Shown here in pieces: positions 41,404 to 53,085 of a stretch of DNA of 64,000 nt. The DNA is taken from contig OX465110.1 of the NCBI GenBank assembly GCA_949987565.1, positions 13,148,929 to 13,212,928 of the forward strand, in the 5' to 3' direction. This stretch comes from Luidia sarsii (taxonomy: Eukaryota; Echinodermata; Asteroidea; Paxillosida; Luidiidae). Under the pieces are notes generated by a model, which saw only the letters and a program-made list of their open reading frames with translations, searched no databases and had not been told where the DNA came from. Every line of letters starts with the position of its first letter. Positions within the stretch are counted from its first letter, which is position 1. Both the position numbers and the translations under genes were made by a program.

Positions 41404-43120
41404 ATGTATGTATTTTGCTTGGCATTCTGCATGTACATTTTGACAGCTGTTGCTTCCCAACATCTTCGCTCGGTCGATGAGAGATATCTTCCACTTTTGT
41501 TGTCGCGGTTAGTTCCTACATCAGTGGATGGAGATGTCTACAAAAATAGGGCATGTTGTTTTGTTTTTTTACTTTCTAAAGATCAGGGTGCATTTCTTAT
41601 TTGTAATTCAAGCAAATTGTTGCATTCCTGTTGTTGACTGTTCATGTAAATGACCAAAATGGAAATCTCCAGAAACAAAAAAAAGTAAGATAGCCAAAGG
41701 CACACAAATCACAGGGTTTTGTTTTGCCCTTAAAAGAGGGATTTTGCCCGCGCAGTTTTCTCTGCCTTTTCCCCCAGAGCTCAAGATCAAACGCAGATGC
41801 AAAGATGAAAGTCTTGCTCGACGCGCATTTGAATACCAAATTGGGATCTGTTCCGTTCAGTGTTAGTTCTCTAGAAAGTAAACAAAAAAGAAATCAAAAA
41901 CTTGGATTTGCATCAATGAATATCTAATCCTAGTCCTTGTGAATCAGATTTCTGCCTTTGAGAAAGGCCCTACTGGGAGGAGAACATCAGACCCTTGATA
42001 GCTCAGAGGTCAGAGGTCAAATTGTCTCAAATGGACGCCCTTCCCTTCTTGGCTAACTATCTTTTTTGCCAGGGGTGGGACACACAGCCTGTAACGTTTA
42101 ACCATTAACTGCCGGATGCTTGCATCTCTGGCTGAGAACTATTGTGAATGTATCATCTTGAGCTAGTGGCAGGGTTGGTGCACTGTAACTGTTTAACCCA
42201 TTTCCATGGTGATTGAAGAGCTTCCTCATCGCCGAGTGGTTCAGGGCAAAACAGCGCACTTTTTCTTCTTTTTCCTTTTTAAAAACTAGTTGGCAATGAT
42301 TCACAGGCAGACAGCCTTAATGGATCCGCCCTCTCTATCTGAGCTTAGAAACCCCACTTTGAGGGTTCTGCAACCGCAAGCCATCTCCTTACTCAGACTC
42401 CGATGGGTTGGATACCGTCTGGCTTATATCATTCAATCTCTGCAAGACAAGATGGCTCCATCATCCCTCCAGTTCTGTCACAGAATGCTTGGCAACCGCC
42501 AATTTTTTTTATTATTTTTTTTTTGGGGGGGGGGGTTAGGATCGTTTACCCCTGGAGTTTTTCTTTTTGATATATTTTTTAATAGCCCCAATACTTCAGA
42601 ATGCAAACAAGGCTGCGGCAATTTGGAACCTTTTGGCAGGTCTGGCGGTTTTGGAATAGCCGAAAGTTCGTCTATTTGTCTCGGTCAACCACCTGTGCAC
42701 CTAAAATCCTCAATAAATTGCTGACATTTTATTTACAGGTGCTCGAGATTTTTTGTCTTCTTATTTTTTGTCGCAAAGCGAGCCTGCCCATTTGTGGAAT
42801 CAAATATTAGTCCCGGCTGGGTCCGGATGATTTGTGAGTGAGGCTCTTGACTGGGGGTCATTGTGAAACGGTGAAAGTCGTTCATTTGAAACCTCCCTTC
42901 CTTCCCTCCTCCTCCTCCCCCCATCCCTCGTCATGGATGACAGCTATACGATGTCTGTGTGTGTGGCTCGATAGTGGAGTGACTCGGGGGGGGGGGGGGG
43001 GTGAACGTTGATCTCAACTCTCCCTCCCCTCCCTTCTTCCAGCAAATCCGGCCCCCGAAACCAACCCCCACCGTCTGTCCCCCGGATACGTGTGATACAA
43101 TCATACACGTAACTGCAAAC

Positions 43121-43602
43121 TGACCTGAGTGCCATAGATATAACATGATGTTTGCGTCGAAGAGAATGTAATTCAAAGAGGTTTTGCCCTTACTCGACGT
43201 GGTAAACACTGAATGCTCAGTGCTTTGCCCGGTGCCTGATAAAAATATTTCAGGCAGCTTGGGCGGGATTCGAAGACACCGGGCAAAGCACTGAGCATTC
43301 AGTGTTTATCACGTTGAGCAGGGCAAAACCTCATTGAATTACATTCTCCTCGACGCAAACATCATGTTATATCTATGATGCAACGCGGTACCCACCGCTA
43401 TACATTATTCGAATCCACCACACGACCTCGACCAGCTCGGTGGTCCAGTGGTTAAGATGTCCGTACTAAAATTCGGGAGTCGCGGGTTCGAATCCCGCCC
43501 GAGCTGCCTGAAATATTTTTATCAGGCAGCGGGCAAAGCACTGAGCATTCAGTGTTTACCACGTTGAGTTATGGCAAAACCTCTTTAAATGACCTGAGTG
43601 CC
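43121..43602. mobile_element. Composite inverted SINE cluster bounded by 13-bp direct repeats
   Basis: TGACCTGAGTGCC at 43121-43133 and 43590-43602 bounds three SINE parts: a 3' part in minus orientation (about 43134-43275), a 3' part in plus orientation (43276 to about 43385) and a full plus copy. The full copy has GGGAGTCGCGGGTTCGAATC (B box), then GAGCTGCCTGA...ATCAGGCAGCGGGCAAAGCA. The first two parts form a hairpin of about 110-bp arms. Confidence 0.85.
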
Positions 43603-43864
43603 TTCATCAGAGATCATTTGCTTCCATTTTTTGGCCCCTTGGTTCAGACAGAATGTGAAGATGTGATAGAGGGGCAACTCCCTGAGGTTTTGTGGGAGAG
43701 GGGAGGGATGAGTCTCTGTAGTTGGACGAGAAACTAATTGTTTGATGGCTTCTTGGCCGGCTGCTTAAACTCGCAGTAGTGAAGCTCAGGGATTGGGATG
43801 AGGCTATCCCTTTAAGTTCTATAAGTTCCTAGTCAGTTTTTCCTGTATTTAAACCAAAATAAAT

Positions 43865-44055
43865 GCGTCCACTTTCTGTGATCCCTGAGCTGCTGTAACC
43901 AGGTTTACAACAATTAGTTGTTTGCATATACACCACTGTATGAATGAAAATGGGGGTGTGATCCCTGGAGATATACATGTAGTTAGTACAGCAGTTAGTA
44001 AACTAGTGAAATTGCTTCTGACTAGCGGCCCCCACCCAAGCAAAGATTAGTTGAA
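43865..44055 (+). repeat. SINE-like repeat (12-kb family), body only
   Basis: Shares GTGATCCCTGAGCTGCTGTA, GGGGGTGTGATCCCTGGAGA, GCTTCTGACTAGCG and GCAAAGATTAGTTGA with the copies at 11.8 and 48.5 kb. Confidence 0.75.
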
Positions 44056-44104
44056 TTTTTTTTGGGTGGAGAAGAATTTGCAATGATTTGTTTTTACTGG
44101 ACTG

Positions 44105-44220
44105 TGACTTGAACCGTGATGCCCAGCCTGGCTAGTGGCTAGTCTGTACTCTCCAGTGCTACTGTACCGGTGCTCTAACCACGTGGGCTATTCAGCCCAT
44201 TTGGAGGGGCAGTCTTTCCC
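44105..44220 (-). mobile_element. tRNA-like SINE fragment
   Basis: On the minus strand: GGGCTGAATAGCCCACGTGG, TTAGAGCACCGG and later CACGGTTCAAGTC, an A-box- and B-box-like pair at near-tRNA spacing plus an inserted segment. Confidence 0.55.
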
Positions 44221-44367
44221 AAATAGCCAACCACATGGTGGGGGCGCCAGTCAGGAGCATCCAACTATTATCTACCAAAAAAAGGAATAATTTCCCAACC
44301 AGTTTTCCCCTCTCTCTCTCTCTCTCTCGTGGTTGTTTCTTTTAAATTCGCTAAGGGCGGCATTGTC

Positions 44368-44513
44368 GCCCGTAGATTTCCATTTTGCCGATCAGGGAAA
44401 CGACTGCCGGCACTTTATGTGCATCAGCACGGGTGTTGTCTGGTTGGCGAGGCTTGATTGCCATAGCGACCAGACAGTTATGCAAATAAGTCATCAATCG
44501 TTGTCAATGCTGT
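44368..44513 (+). repeat. About 145-bp duplicated segment, copy 1
   Basis: Matches 46138-46285 at about 75-80% by eye. Best-conserved words are TAGATTTCCATTTTGC, GTCTGGTTGGCGAGG, ATTGCCATAGC and TATGCAAATAAGTCAT. Confidence 0.8.
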
Positions 44514-45091
44514 CTCGACAACATGATAACAAGAAAGTACACCGAGCTTTGTCGGGCAGTGTATACGGAAGATTCGCGGGTAGATTGGAAGATTTATAAA
44601 GGTATATTGCCTGTAGTTTGTCATTGGCTGCCTAGTATGTCATCCTGCCGAGGTTTTACTCATTTCCTAGATAGAGTGTTGGTTCACACATCTTCCATGG
44701 GAGAACAAGCAATCGTACTGTAAGCATAGAGCATCGTGTTCATGCAAAAGATCCTTGCTTTCAAAGTACACACATACAAGGAGATTCACCGAAAGTCCAC
44801 AAAAAAGGGATGCAGAATGTTTCCCACCGGCTTGCTGACCGAAATGACCCAAACTCAAACATTGTTTTTGATCCTATCAGCGAGACCTTTCTCAAAGGCA
44901 GAATGCCTTCTGGCCCTCCTTCAGTTTTGGTAAATGAAAGTGGTACATGCATGCGTGAAGGGTGGTAGCCTTTGATCAAGGCGCATGCGGTGAAATAGTC
45001 GCGATTGCTCTGTTTCAGAGCGTTTGCACCAAATTTCAACATTATTGTGCAGCCTGCGTGCCAAGGGCGAGGAGAAGCATTTGCTTTTGAT

Positions 45092-45152
45092 ATCTAGGCC
45101 AAGGATGCATCATGGCTGGTCGTGTTGTCGGCTCTGCTCTTTCAAGTCAGTG
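45092..45152 (+). repeat. Short dispersed repeat shared with 49275-49339
   Basis: TAGGCCAAGGA, GTGTTGTCGG and CTGCTCTTT occur in the same order in both places, about 60 bp each. Confidence 0.7.
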
Positions 45153-45174
45153 TTGGCAGTTCAAGGGGAGCAAA

Positions 45175-45462
45175 GGCCTGGCAGCGATATTTTTTCCCGT
45201 ACCACATAAACGCTATGGGCCCATATGTTTGTGCACAAACAAAGTATGAAGAATTGAGTCTCAGGTCACTCAGATTGTTCACGTACAGGTACATTGTAAT
45301 TGCTGTTCAGAAATCCTTATTGGCTATGCAGAAAGCCTATATCCCTAGCTTTAACTTCAACTGGTATAGCCCCCTCCCCTCCCCTTGCCCCCACCCCGTA
45401 AATTGTTTGTGCACAAACAAATATGGTTTATATGGTACGGGAAAAAAAATTGCGGCCTGGCA
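45175..45462. mobile_element. MULE-like MITE with 9-bp target duplication
   Basis: GGCCTGGCA at 45175-45183 and 45454-45462 flanks a 270-bp element, 45184-45453. Its ends GCGATATTTTTTCCCGTACC and GGTACGGGAAAAAAAATTGC are inverted, and the arms extend about 60 bp through TTTGTGCACAAA palindromes. Nine-base duplications are typical of Mutator-like transposons. Confidence 0.85.
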
Positions 45463-46137
45463 GACTTCTCCCCTTTACCTCTGTGAAGGTCAGGTCAGGC
45501 CAGGTCAGGGAGAGGGGGGTTAGGATGAAACTAAGGCACGGTGGGGAGGGGGGATCGTGTTCGGCATATTCATCACCCTCCTTGGTTCGTGAACGCGTCA
45601 TTGCGGACGGATGGGCGAGCGATAGGTCCTTGACTTTGACCAAATATGCCGCTCCTCTCACGGGTCACGCGCCGGGGAAAACATCCTTTGCTGTCCTGAG
45701 GCAATTGTGAGGGAGCAAAGAGGCATGCTCCTGCACGCCGACGCCACACTCGAGTCTACATCCCTTCAGCACCCACGCTCTCTTTCCCCCCCCCCCCTCT
45801 CCCCTCTAGCCTCACCCCCGAACGACGGCAGAAGTTATCCACCCTTCTGCCGTCCCACCACCCAAATCACCGCCCCACGAATCATCGCGTCCTGATATAT
45901 TGCACACGTGCCCGCACGGCCAATATGCTGGGGCTGTGCGGCTAATATTGGGGATGAAACAGACGGCCGCGGTGCCACCGCCACTGCATTAGTTATTGAT
46001 TACGAGTCATGATCGTGATCTATCGACGAGTAATCCCGCCCAATAATAAACTGTGGTAATCCGAGCACGGGCCATTCTTTCCACACAAAAAAGGAAAAAA
46101 AAAGAGAGAACAGAAAATCGTCGAGGACATGGTGTGG

Positions 46138-46285
46138 CCCTTAGATTTCCATTTTGCTAATCAAGGAAGTGACTGTCTGCACTCAATATGCATCACCACA
46201 GTGGTGTCTGGTTGGCGAGGTTGCATTGCCATAGCAACCAGACAGGTATGCAAATAAGTCATTGACCGCCCATGTCAGTGCGGTG
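46138..46285 (+). repeat. About 145-bp duplicated segment, copy 2
   Basis: Same order of words as 44368-44513. ATTGCCATAGCAACC (46225-46239) resembles an RFX X-box, and TATGCAAAT contains the POU octamer ATGCAAAT. GTCTGGTTG...CAACCAGAC can also form a hairpin. Confidence 0.8.
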
Positions 46286-46734
46286 TTGAGAGAAGGTATT
46301 GCACTGCTTGCACTCGCTGCTTCAAAGGCTGCAGCGGCTGAGGTATTTCCCCCCGAAAATCACACGCCTGGCGACAGCACAGCAGCCTCTTCACGCAAAG
46401 TTTTCAGAATTTGGCTTTTCGGACCACTTACTGTGGGTGCTTTTTTTTGGGGGGGGGGAGCGGGCGATTGTCAGCGTCGGTCGATGACTTGGCAGGGTCC
46501 AGGGAGGAAGGGTACTTGTGTTATGCAGATGGTATGCAAAGTGCTAGCCGGCGGTGGGGGGGGGGGGGGAGGGCTTCTTTCCGGTCATATTCCCCGTCGA
46601 TTCGATACACCCATACATTAGGACAAAACATGTTTACCCCACAGATTGAACATGCATGTGTATGCGCCTCGTTCCAAGAGCACTTGACTTGCACCGTAAT
46701 GAAGAACGACGAGACACTCTAATAGCTTCCCCCT

Positions 46735-47290
46735 TCTCCTCCTCCTCCTCCTCCTCCTCCTCCTCCTCCTCCTCCTCCTCCTCCTCCTTCTCCCCCTCCT
46801 CCCCCTTCTCCTCCTCCTCCTCCTCCTCCTCCTCCTCCTCCTCCTCCTCCTCCCCTCCTCCTCGTCCTCCTTCTCCTCCTCCTCCTTCTCCTTCTCCTCC
46901 TCCTCCTCCCCCTTCTCCTCCCCCTTCTCCTCCTCCTCCTCCTCCTCCTCCCCTTCTCCTCCTCCTCCTCTTCCTCCTCCCCTTCTCCTCCTCCTCCTTC
47001 TCCCCATTCTCCGCCTCCTCCTCCCCATTCTCCTCCTCCTCCTCCCCATTCTCCTCCTCCTCCTCCCCCTTCTCCTTGTTCTCCTCGTTCTCCTCCTCAT
47101 TCTCCTCCTCCCCTTCTCCTCCTCTTCTCCTCCTTCTCCTCCTCCTTCTCCCCCTGCTCCTCTTCCTCCTCCTCCTCTTCCTCCCCCTCTTCCTCCCCAC
47201 CTCCTCCTCCACCTTCTCCTCCCCTTCTCATACTCCTCCTCCCCTTCTCCTCCTCCTCCTTCTCCTCTTCCTCCTCCTCCTTCTTGTCTT
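46735..47290 (+). repeat. (CCT)n / (CTC)n trinucleotide-rich array
   Basis: Starts with more than 20 uninterrupted CCT/CTC units and becomes a CTCCTCCTTCTCC mosaic. Open on both strands as poly-Ser/Pro or poly-Glu/Arg frames, which are artefacts. Confidence 0.95.
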
Positions 47291-48479
47291 CCTATCCTTA
47301 TTGGACTGTATCCTAAAGGTCACGTCGGACAAGACAAAATTACAAGGGGAGGGTTTCTGGGAGGATGTTCAACGTTCAATCACGGAGTGACTGTCACCCT
47401 GATGTTCTCCAAGTTCTCATCGAATTGAAAAAAATATGCGATAGGCTGCTTTGTCATCTCTAAGGAATGCTCGTCTCAGAGATTTCAAAATTGTCGTCAA
47501 TTCCTTCGTTTAGCGCAGTCCCTGAGGCTGCATATGTCACTCCCAACGTCAAATCTAGAAAACCATCTGAACTGCACAGAGAAAAGAAAAAAGAGAGTAA
47601 CTTTCAATAGCACAAATGATATTTTTTCCCCTTCTTTAGAGAGAGAGAGCATCTCAATATCCTGAAAGTTTCTTTTCTCTGATAACTAACAGTTGAAGAC
47701 TGGGGTTTTTTCTCTTCTTTTTATTGAGAATTGAGCTTGAGACTGCTTCGCGCAGCACCACTTTTCGTTAACAAGGAAAGCTGAAAGCAGTACATGTATG
47801 CCTACATGTACTGCACAGGACTAGAATTTGGCAACCTTCAGTAGCACAAAACGCAGTTTTTCTCTTCTTCTTTTTTTTTCTCTCTCCTTTCTGTTTTCAT
47901 CATTTCTAACCTTCCCCCAAACGCAGGACCCCACTTATTCATCGCCAATGTGACATCTGATATGAGCACCAGTGGCTGGGCATTGAGATTCTGAATTTTT
48001 CAGGGAGTTTTGATGAGGCGGTGAAAAGGGCACCAACAGATGCTCATGAAACGCTCATTTCCTGACGGCCCGTCGCCCCCCAAAAATTTTTATTCGCTGT
48101 CTGTTCTGCTTTTTTTTAAAGCAAAGTGCAACAATCGTCTTACCAGACCTGTAAAACCGAGTCGTTCCAATGTCAGATACATGTACTGTAGGTTTGCGAC
48201 GATGTCGAGCCTGCAATTTCGTGGGAGTGTGAGTGCGGCTCTGAGAAGAGCCGGTCACTGCAGATGAGATTTGAAGATATGCACGGCGGAATCACAATGC
48301 AGAATGCGCGTGTTGTTGACACTGTGTGCATAATCTCTCTCGGAGAAGGAGTTTGGCTCAGAGAAGAGCCGGTAACTTTAGAATTTATACCTGTTTTTTT
48401 TTTTTTTATTATTCGAAAGAGCCTTGTCAGTTTTTCCTGTGTTTGTTGGACTTAAATTGAAAAAAGTTACATCAACTTT

Positions 48480-48860
48480 GTGTGGTCCCTGTGCTGCTGC
48501 AAAGAGGTTTTCAACAATTACTTGTTTGCATATACCGTATATAGGCCCTACATGAATGAAAACAGGGGTGTGATCCCTGGAGATGTAAGTACGCCACAGC
48601 AGTTGATACCGGTAGATAAGACTTGAAGGTTTGCATGGTGGAAATACTAAATGGAAGGTTTGTGATGACACCATGTAGCACTTCTCTTTCAAGGAGTGTG
48701 GCTCTAAAAAAAACCGGCAGTTAATAGTTAAATGCTTCTGACTAGCGTCCCAGCAAAGATTAGTTGACTATTTGGGAAGGCTGCCATCTAAGGGACAGAT
48801 AGCTTGGGTGGTAAGAGCCCTGGAACACAAGACAAGTCCCAGTCCAGTTTTCTTTGCCAA
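48480..48860 (+). mobile_element. SINE-like repeat (12-kb family) with nested insertion
   Basis: Body words GTGTGATCCCTGGAGATGTA and TGCTTCTGACTAGCGTCCCA flank an inserted piece at about 48606-48718 (ACTTGAAGGTTTGCATGGTG to GGAGTGTGGCTCT). It continues into ACAGATAGCTTGGGTGGTAA and CCAGTCCAGTTTTCTTTGCC, the tRNA-like part seen at 12.0 kb. Confidence 0.75.
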
Positions 48861-49551
48861 AAATTTCCCGGTTATTCCCCTTTATTTTGGACGATTACAA
48901 TGGCTTTATCAATAGTCGTCGTTGTGACATTCACCAATACGTTTAAGCGCGGCTGCAGCTGTCCATTATTGGAGCTGCCTCCGTTGCTCGATCAAAGGCA
49001 GTTGTCCACCCACCGTAATCCTTGCCCGACGGGCAAAACCATCCCACTATAAATGGAACCTTTAGAAGGGGAAGGTCCTCTCCCGGGTAGGTTTTTTTTC
49101 TGTTTTTTTTTCCGCACTGTCAAATCAAATCTTATCCATCTTGACAATTTGCGCAGGGAGTTGATTTTTTTGTGGGGGAGGTGGCAGAACTGGACTTTGC
49201 CGTTGTGAAAGGAGAAAACAAAATGCCATTCTGTACTTCTGCCGTGTATAGGGAAAGGGCAAGGCAACATCCACTTGATCATGTTTATAGGCCAAGGACA
49301 TGGCTGACCGTGTTGTCGGTTCTGCTCTTTGAAGTCAGGAAAAAAACAACAAGAAAAAACCCCAGCTCTAGACAGCCAGTGCAGTCACACACTGCAAATC
49401 ACTAGACTCGATCCACGGTCTCTTGGATTTTTCAATCCCCGATGTGTGTGGAATACCGTACAGCAGTTTGTGGAGTGGGTTCACTATGCCCATACCACTT
49501 TACACCTACGACTTGGAGTCCAATTTATCACAATATACATATCTACCGTAG

Positions 49552-49748
49552 ATGATGTTGTACCCACTGCTACACCGATTCACATCCACCACACGACCTC
49601 GACCAGCTCAGTTGTCAATTGGTGAAGGCATTTCTGCACTAGAAAGCAGGAGTCGCGGGTTCAAATCCAGCCCGAATTGCCTGCTTTCATCACGCAATCG
49701 AGCAAAGCACCGAGCATGCAGTGCTGATCACAAGTCGAGTAGCGCAAA
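49552..49748 (+). mobile_element. tRNA-derived SINE copy
   Basis: GACCTCGACCAGCTCAGTTG, GGAGTCGCGGGTTCAAATCC (B box), then TTGCCTGCTTTCATCACGCA and GAGCAAAGCACCGAGCATGC. Diverged but colinear with the 43.4-kb copy. Confidence 0.8.
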
Positions 49749-50079
49749 CCCCCCTTTGAAGTGGTTTTTGGTTTTCTTTTGTGGTTTATTTTCTCTGATC
49801 AGGTAACTCTTAAATCACGGCGCATCATGTTCCATGTAGCAATTGCAGTGCATTCAGATGCAAAATGTGACTCCCCCCGGAGAACATGCAGGCACATGTC
49901 TGCACATGCTGGTCCCCGCATTAGCCCAGTTTTGGAGACGTGCATTAGCAAGGCACAACTGCCTTCTCCTATGGGAATAGCATCCCAGCAGTAGTACCTC
50001 TGCAGTAATATGAGTTCTGCCCCACTCTCATTTGTCCCAAGTCTGGCTTTCCAAGATGTAGAAAGCCCTCACATTTCTC

Positions 50080-50609
50080 ACATCTTAAAGGCCGCCGCAC
50101 ACGAGAGCTATCTGCTGAGCAAACATTCTCTCGAGGTCGTTAGCTCAGCACGTACTGTAGCTCACCGTGTGCGCTGAGCTTTTGGTGAGATTTCTGCCTC
50201 AAGAGGCCGTGAGACCAATATCTATCCTGATTTGTTTTCGCCTCTTGTGGATGAAACTCATAGTGTGCGGCGACTTGAGCTACCGTTGTACATGTCTGTG
50301 CTGAGCAAAAAATAACAACTGGCCAATAAAAGCGCGCGCTCTGTTCACGTGATGGTTTCTAAAAATATATTTTTTGCTCAGCACGTACACTGTACATGTA
50401 GCTCAAGTCGCCGCACACGATGAGTTTCATCCACGAGAGGCGAACAAAATCAAACAGGATACATACGGTATTGGTCTCACGGCCTCTTGAGGCAGAAATC
50501 TCACCAAAAGTTCAGCGCACACGAGAGCTACATGTACGTGCTGAGCTAACGACTTCGAGAGACTTTTTGCTCAGCAGATAGCTCTCGTGTGCGCCGCTCT
50601 TTAAGATGT
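50080..50609. mobile_element. 530-bp near-complete palindromic element
   Basis: Ends ACATCTTAAAG...CTTTAAGATGT. Arms of about 210-230 bp pair almost throughout (GCACACGAGAGCTATCTGCT, GTTAGCTCAGCACGTAC, CTCAAGAGGCCGTGAGACCA, GAAACTCATAGTGTGCGGCG and their complements). The centre is about 50-70 unpaired bases with CCAATAAAAGCGCGCGC. Non-coding. A TTAA lies near each end. Confidence 0.92.
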
Positions 50610-52072
50610 AGCAGGTTTTGGGGTCCTCCCAAGGTCCTTCTGATCTTAGTAGGCTATTATGAAAGGTCCTGCTACATGTATGGTCGAAGAGTCGGGCCCT
50701 TGGAGCCTTGGAGAGCTGCATTTGGGCCATTTTAAGCCACTAATCACTTGGCCACATGTGTCTATTACATGTACATTTGTATACTGTGTATATTAATGCT
50801 TCTGTCTGGCGCCCCAGACTATTTGGGTTGGCCGCCTGCCTAGAAGGACAGAGCCGCTTAAGCGTGAAATTCGGGTATCCATGAAAACTCTCTCTCATGT
50901 AAACAGGATTACAAACCACATTGTGATGTGATTTGAACTGTTCTTGACCATACATCCCACCGTTCTTTGAGAAGTTTGGGTTTTCGGATTTTCCGGAAAT
51001 TGATTGTGCTTAAGCATAGGCCCCAAGTGGTAAGAGTGCTGGCAGTACAGACATTAAGCCACGGGTCTCAGGGTCCCATTCTGGTCATGGGGGGTTTTTG
51101 CCTTTTTTTCTTTTTTTTTGAATGTTAAGAAATTTCCTGAGTCAATTTTCCTTTCACTTCCATTCAATTCTCCATCGAATCCATACAGTTTTGAAGTAGT
51201 TTTTGCAAATTGGTTTGTCTCATTCTAATTTGTCACAAGGATGTCCTTTGTGATGGATGTGTAAACATAGTAAACTGGGTCGCATCTACATGTACATGTA
51301 CCTTGCATCTAGTCTACCAGCATGCCTTTTCTGCTAATCGCTAATCTTGACAACAGTGTGCGCCAAATGCGATTGTTGCCGTCACTGTCTGGGGCAAGAT
51401 CAGTTGCAAAAGGTCTCCCCCCATAGTACATTGAATTTTACATGTAGTACAGATCGTTCGTGCACGGTACAGTACCGTTGCAGGGGTATCCGTTTCGCTT
51501 CGTCGTGCACACTGCGTGTCGCTGCATGTCTCTGTGCACGGCGCCGTACACGGTGCGGGCAGGATAGTCCACCAAAACTTGCTCGCGAGCACGTATCGGT
51601 ACTTAGTTCATACATGACGCGAAAATGATGCAGATGTTCATGGAGTAGGTACAGTAGGTGAGGAGTATTGTTGAGTTCTTAGGAATTACATAATGCAAGA
51701 GTGCACTGGTACTGTATAATGTACGTGTGAACACAAATCAATGTACATGTTCTTTTGGGCTTACATAAGGTGGGTTGTGGGGTACCAGACCGCTCCTTGT
51801 GGGGTACTTTTTTTGTACCCCCTTTAAGGTTTTCATGAAACTGATTATTTGGAATTAACTCAAAAAGGAGGAATTTCCTAGGTACAGTACATGTATGTTT
51901 ATCGAAAATAGAACTATTTTATATAAGGGACGTTCGCTAGAAATTTCAGCCTAGGAAAGTGATTCTGGTTCGATAGGGAGCGATTTGAATTAGGCTTTTC
52001 TGGGAGTGTTGTTGTAGTACACGAGAACAAAGGAAATACCCCACAAGTATACGCGTGTACGGGTGTGTGCTG

Positions 52073-52455
52073 GAGAAGGATTTTGCAGGATTGAGGGCAC
52101 ATGAGAGTTGACACACTATAGGAATGTGCAGGATTGAGGGCATAAGGCGATTTTGTCAGTAGGTAAATGCAGGATGCTGGTAACCATTCGGACGTCGTTG
52201 TGGCTTTTGTCAAGAGATTATCCATTCGAAAAAGGGCCCATTGTTCTAAACTGAAAAGAATCTTGTTTAGAATGTGGACTAAAACTCCATAAGCTCAGTG
52301 CAGGATTTGGCAGGATTCAGGCAATGGTCCACAGTAGCCAGTTCTGCAGGATTTGGCAGGATTCAGGTCACATGGAGCTTTGAACAAGGTAGGATAGCAG
52401 GATTTTGCAGGATTCAGGTTATATCCTACAAAAAATTGGTAGGGGGTTAGGGTTA
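52073..52455. repeat. Second copy of 28-kb GCAGGATT repeat
   Basis: Matches about 28067-28440: GGAGAAGGATTTTGCAGGAT, GACGTCGTTGTGGCTTTTGT and CATAAGCTCAGTGCAGGATT. Only one 43-bp unit is present, without the expanded array. Confidence 0.92.
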
Positions 52456-52624
52456 TTAAATTGCTAAAGTTGTGTACATGATGTATGACGTACTGTACAT
52501 ACTGGTTTACCAACCACAGCACCTTTGGGGTGGACTGTTCATCATTGTGATCATGTTGCCTGCAGAATGTGTATCAGGAGAGACCAGTATTAGATTTCAG
52601 CCAACTCAACTTGTCATGATCAAT

Positions 52625-53085
52625 CGTAAGACTAAGCATTGCAAGGAAACCTGTGGGCGAGTGATTCAAGATGGCTGCACATGAAAGCAAGAGTTGCGGG
52701 TTCGAATCCCTACCAAGCTGCCTGGTTTTTTTCAGTAGGCATTGGGGCTAAGGACCAGACATACAGTGCTAATGGTACATCTAATTATTACATGTACATG
52801 TGTACATGTATGTACATTCTCATCGACACCAAAGTCACATTATATTTTTACCTATACCGCTATACAGAATTACATATACTTAAAAGAAATTACATAAAAT
52901 CCTGGACGAGCTCGGTACACGTTGCTATACAGATCCGAATCCACTACACTACTCCGACCAGCTGGTTGAACTCCAGTGGCTTAAGACCTCTTCACTAGAG
53001 AGTGAGAGTCGTGGGTTCCAATCCTGCCCAAGCTGCTTGTATCCGCCCCCCAGCAGGCAATCGGACAAACAGTGCTAATTATGCG
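52625..53085 (+). mobile_element. Two tRNA-derived SINE copies in tandem orientation
   Basis: Copy 1 has GCAAGAGTTGCGGGTTCGAA, TCC, AGCTGCCTGG at about 52685-52730. Copy 2 has GAGAGTCGTGGGTTCCAATC, AAGCTGCTTG, CAGCAGGCAATCGGAC at about 53003-53065, with a 5' part from about 52905. Both point the same way. Confidence 0.75.

Noticed and set aside
42290..42724. Open frame with DPPSLSELRNPTLRVLQPQA-like start
   Set aside because: It looks more complex than repeat frames, but I recognise no family, and it runs into T/G homopolymers; not supported as an exon or transposon fragment.
46618..47390. Poly-Glu/Arg and poly-Ser/Pro frames
   Set aside because: Trinucleotide array translations.
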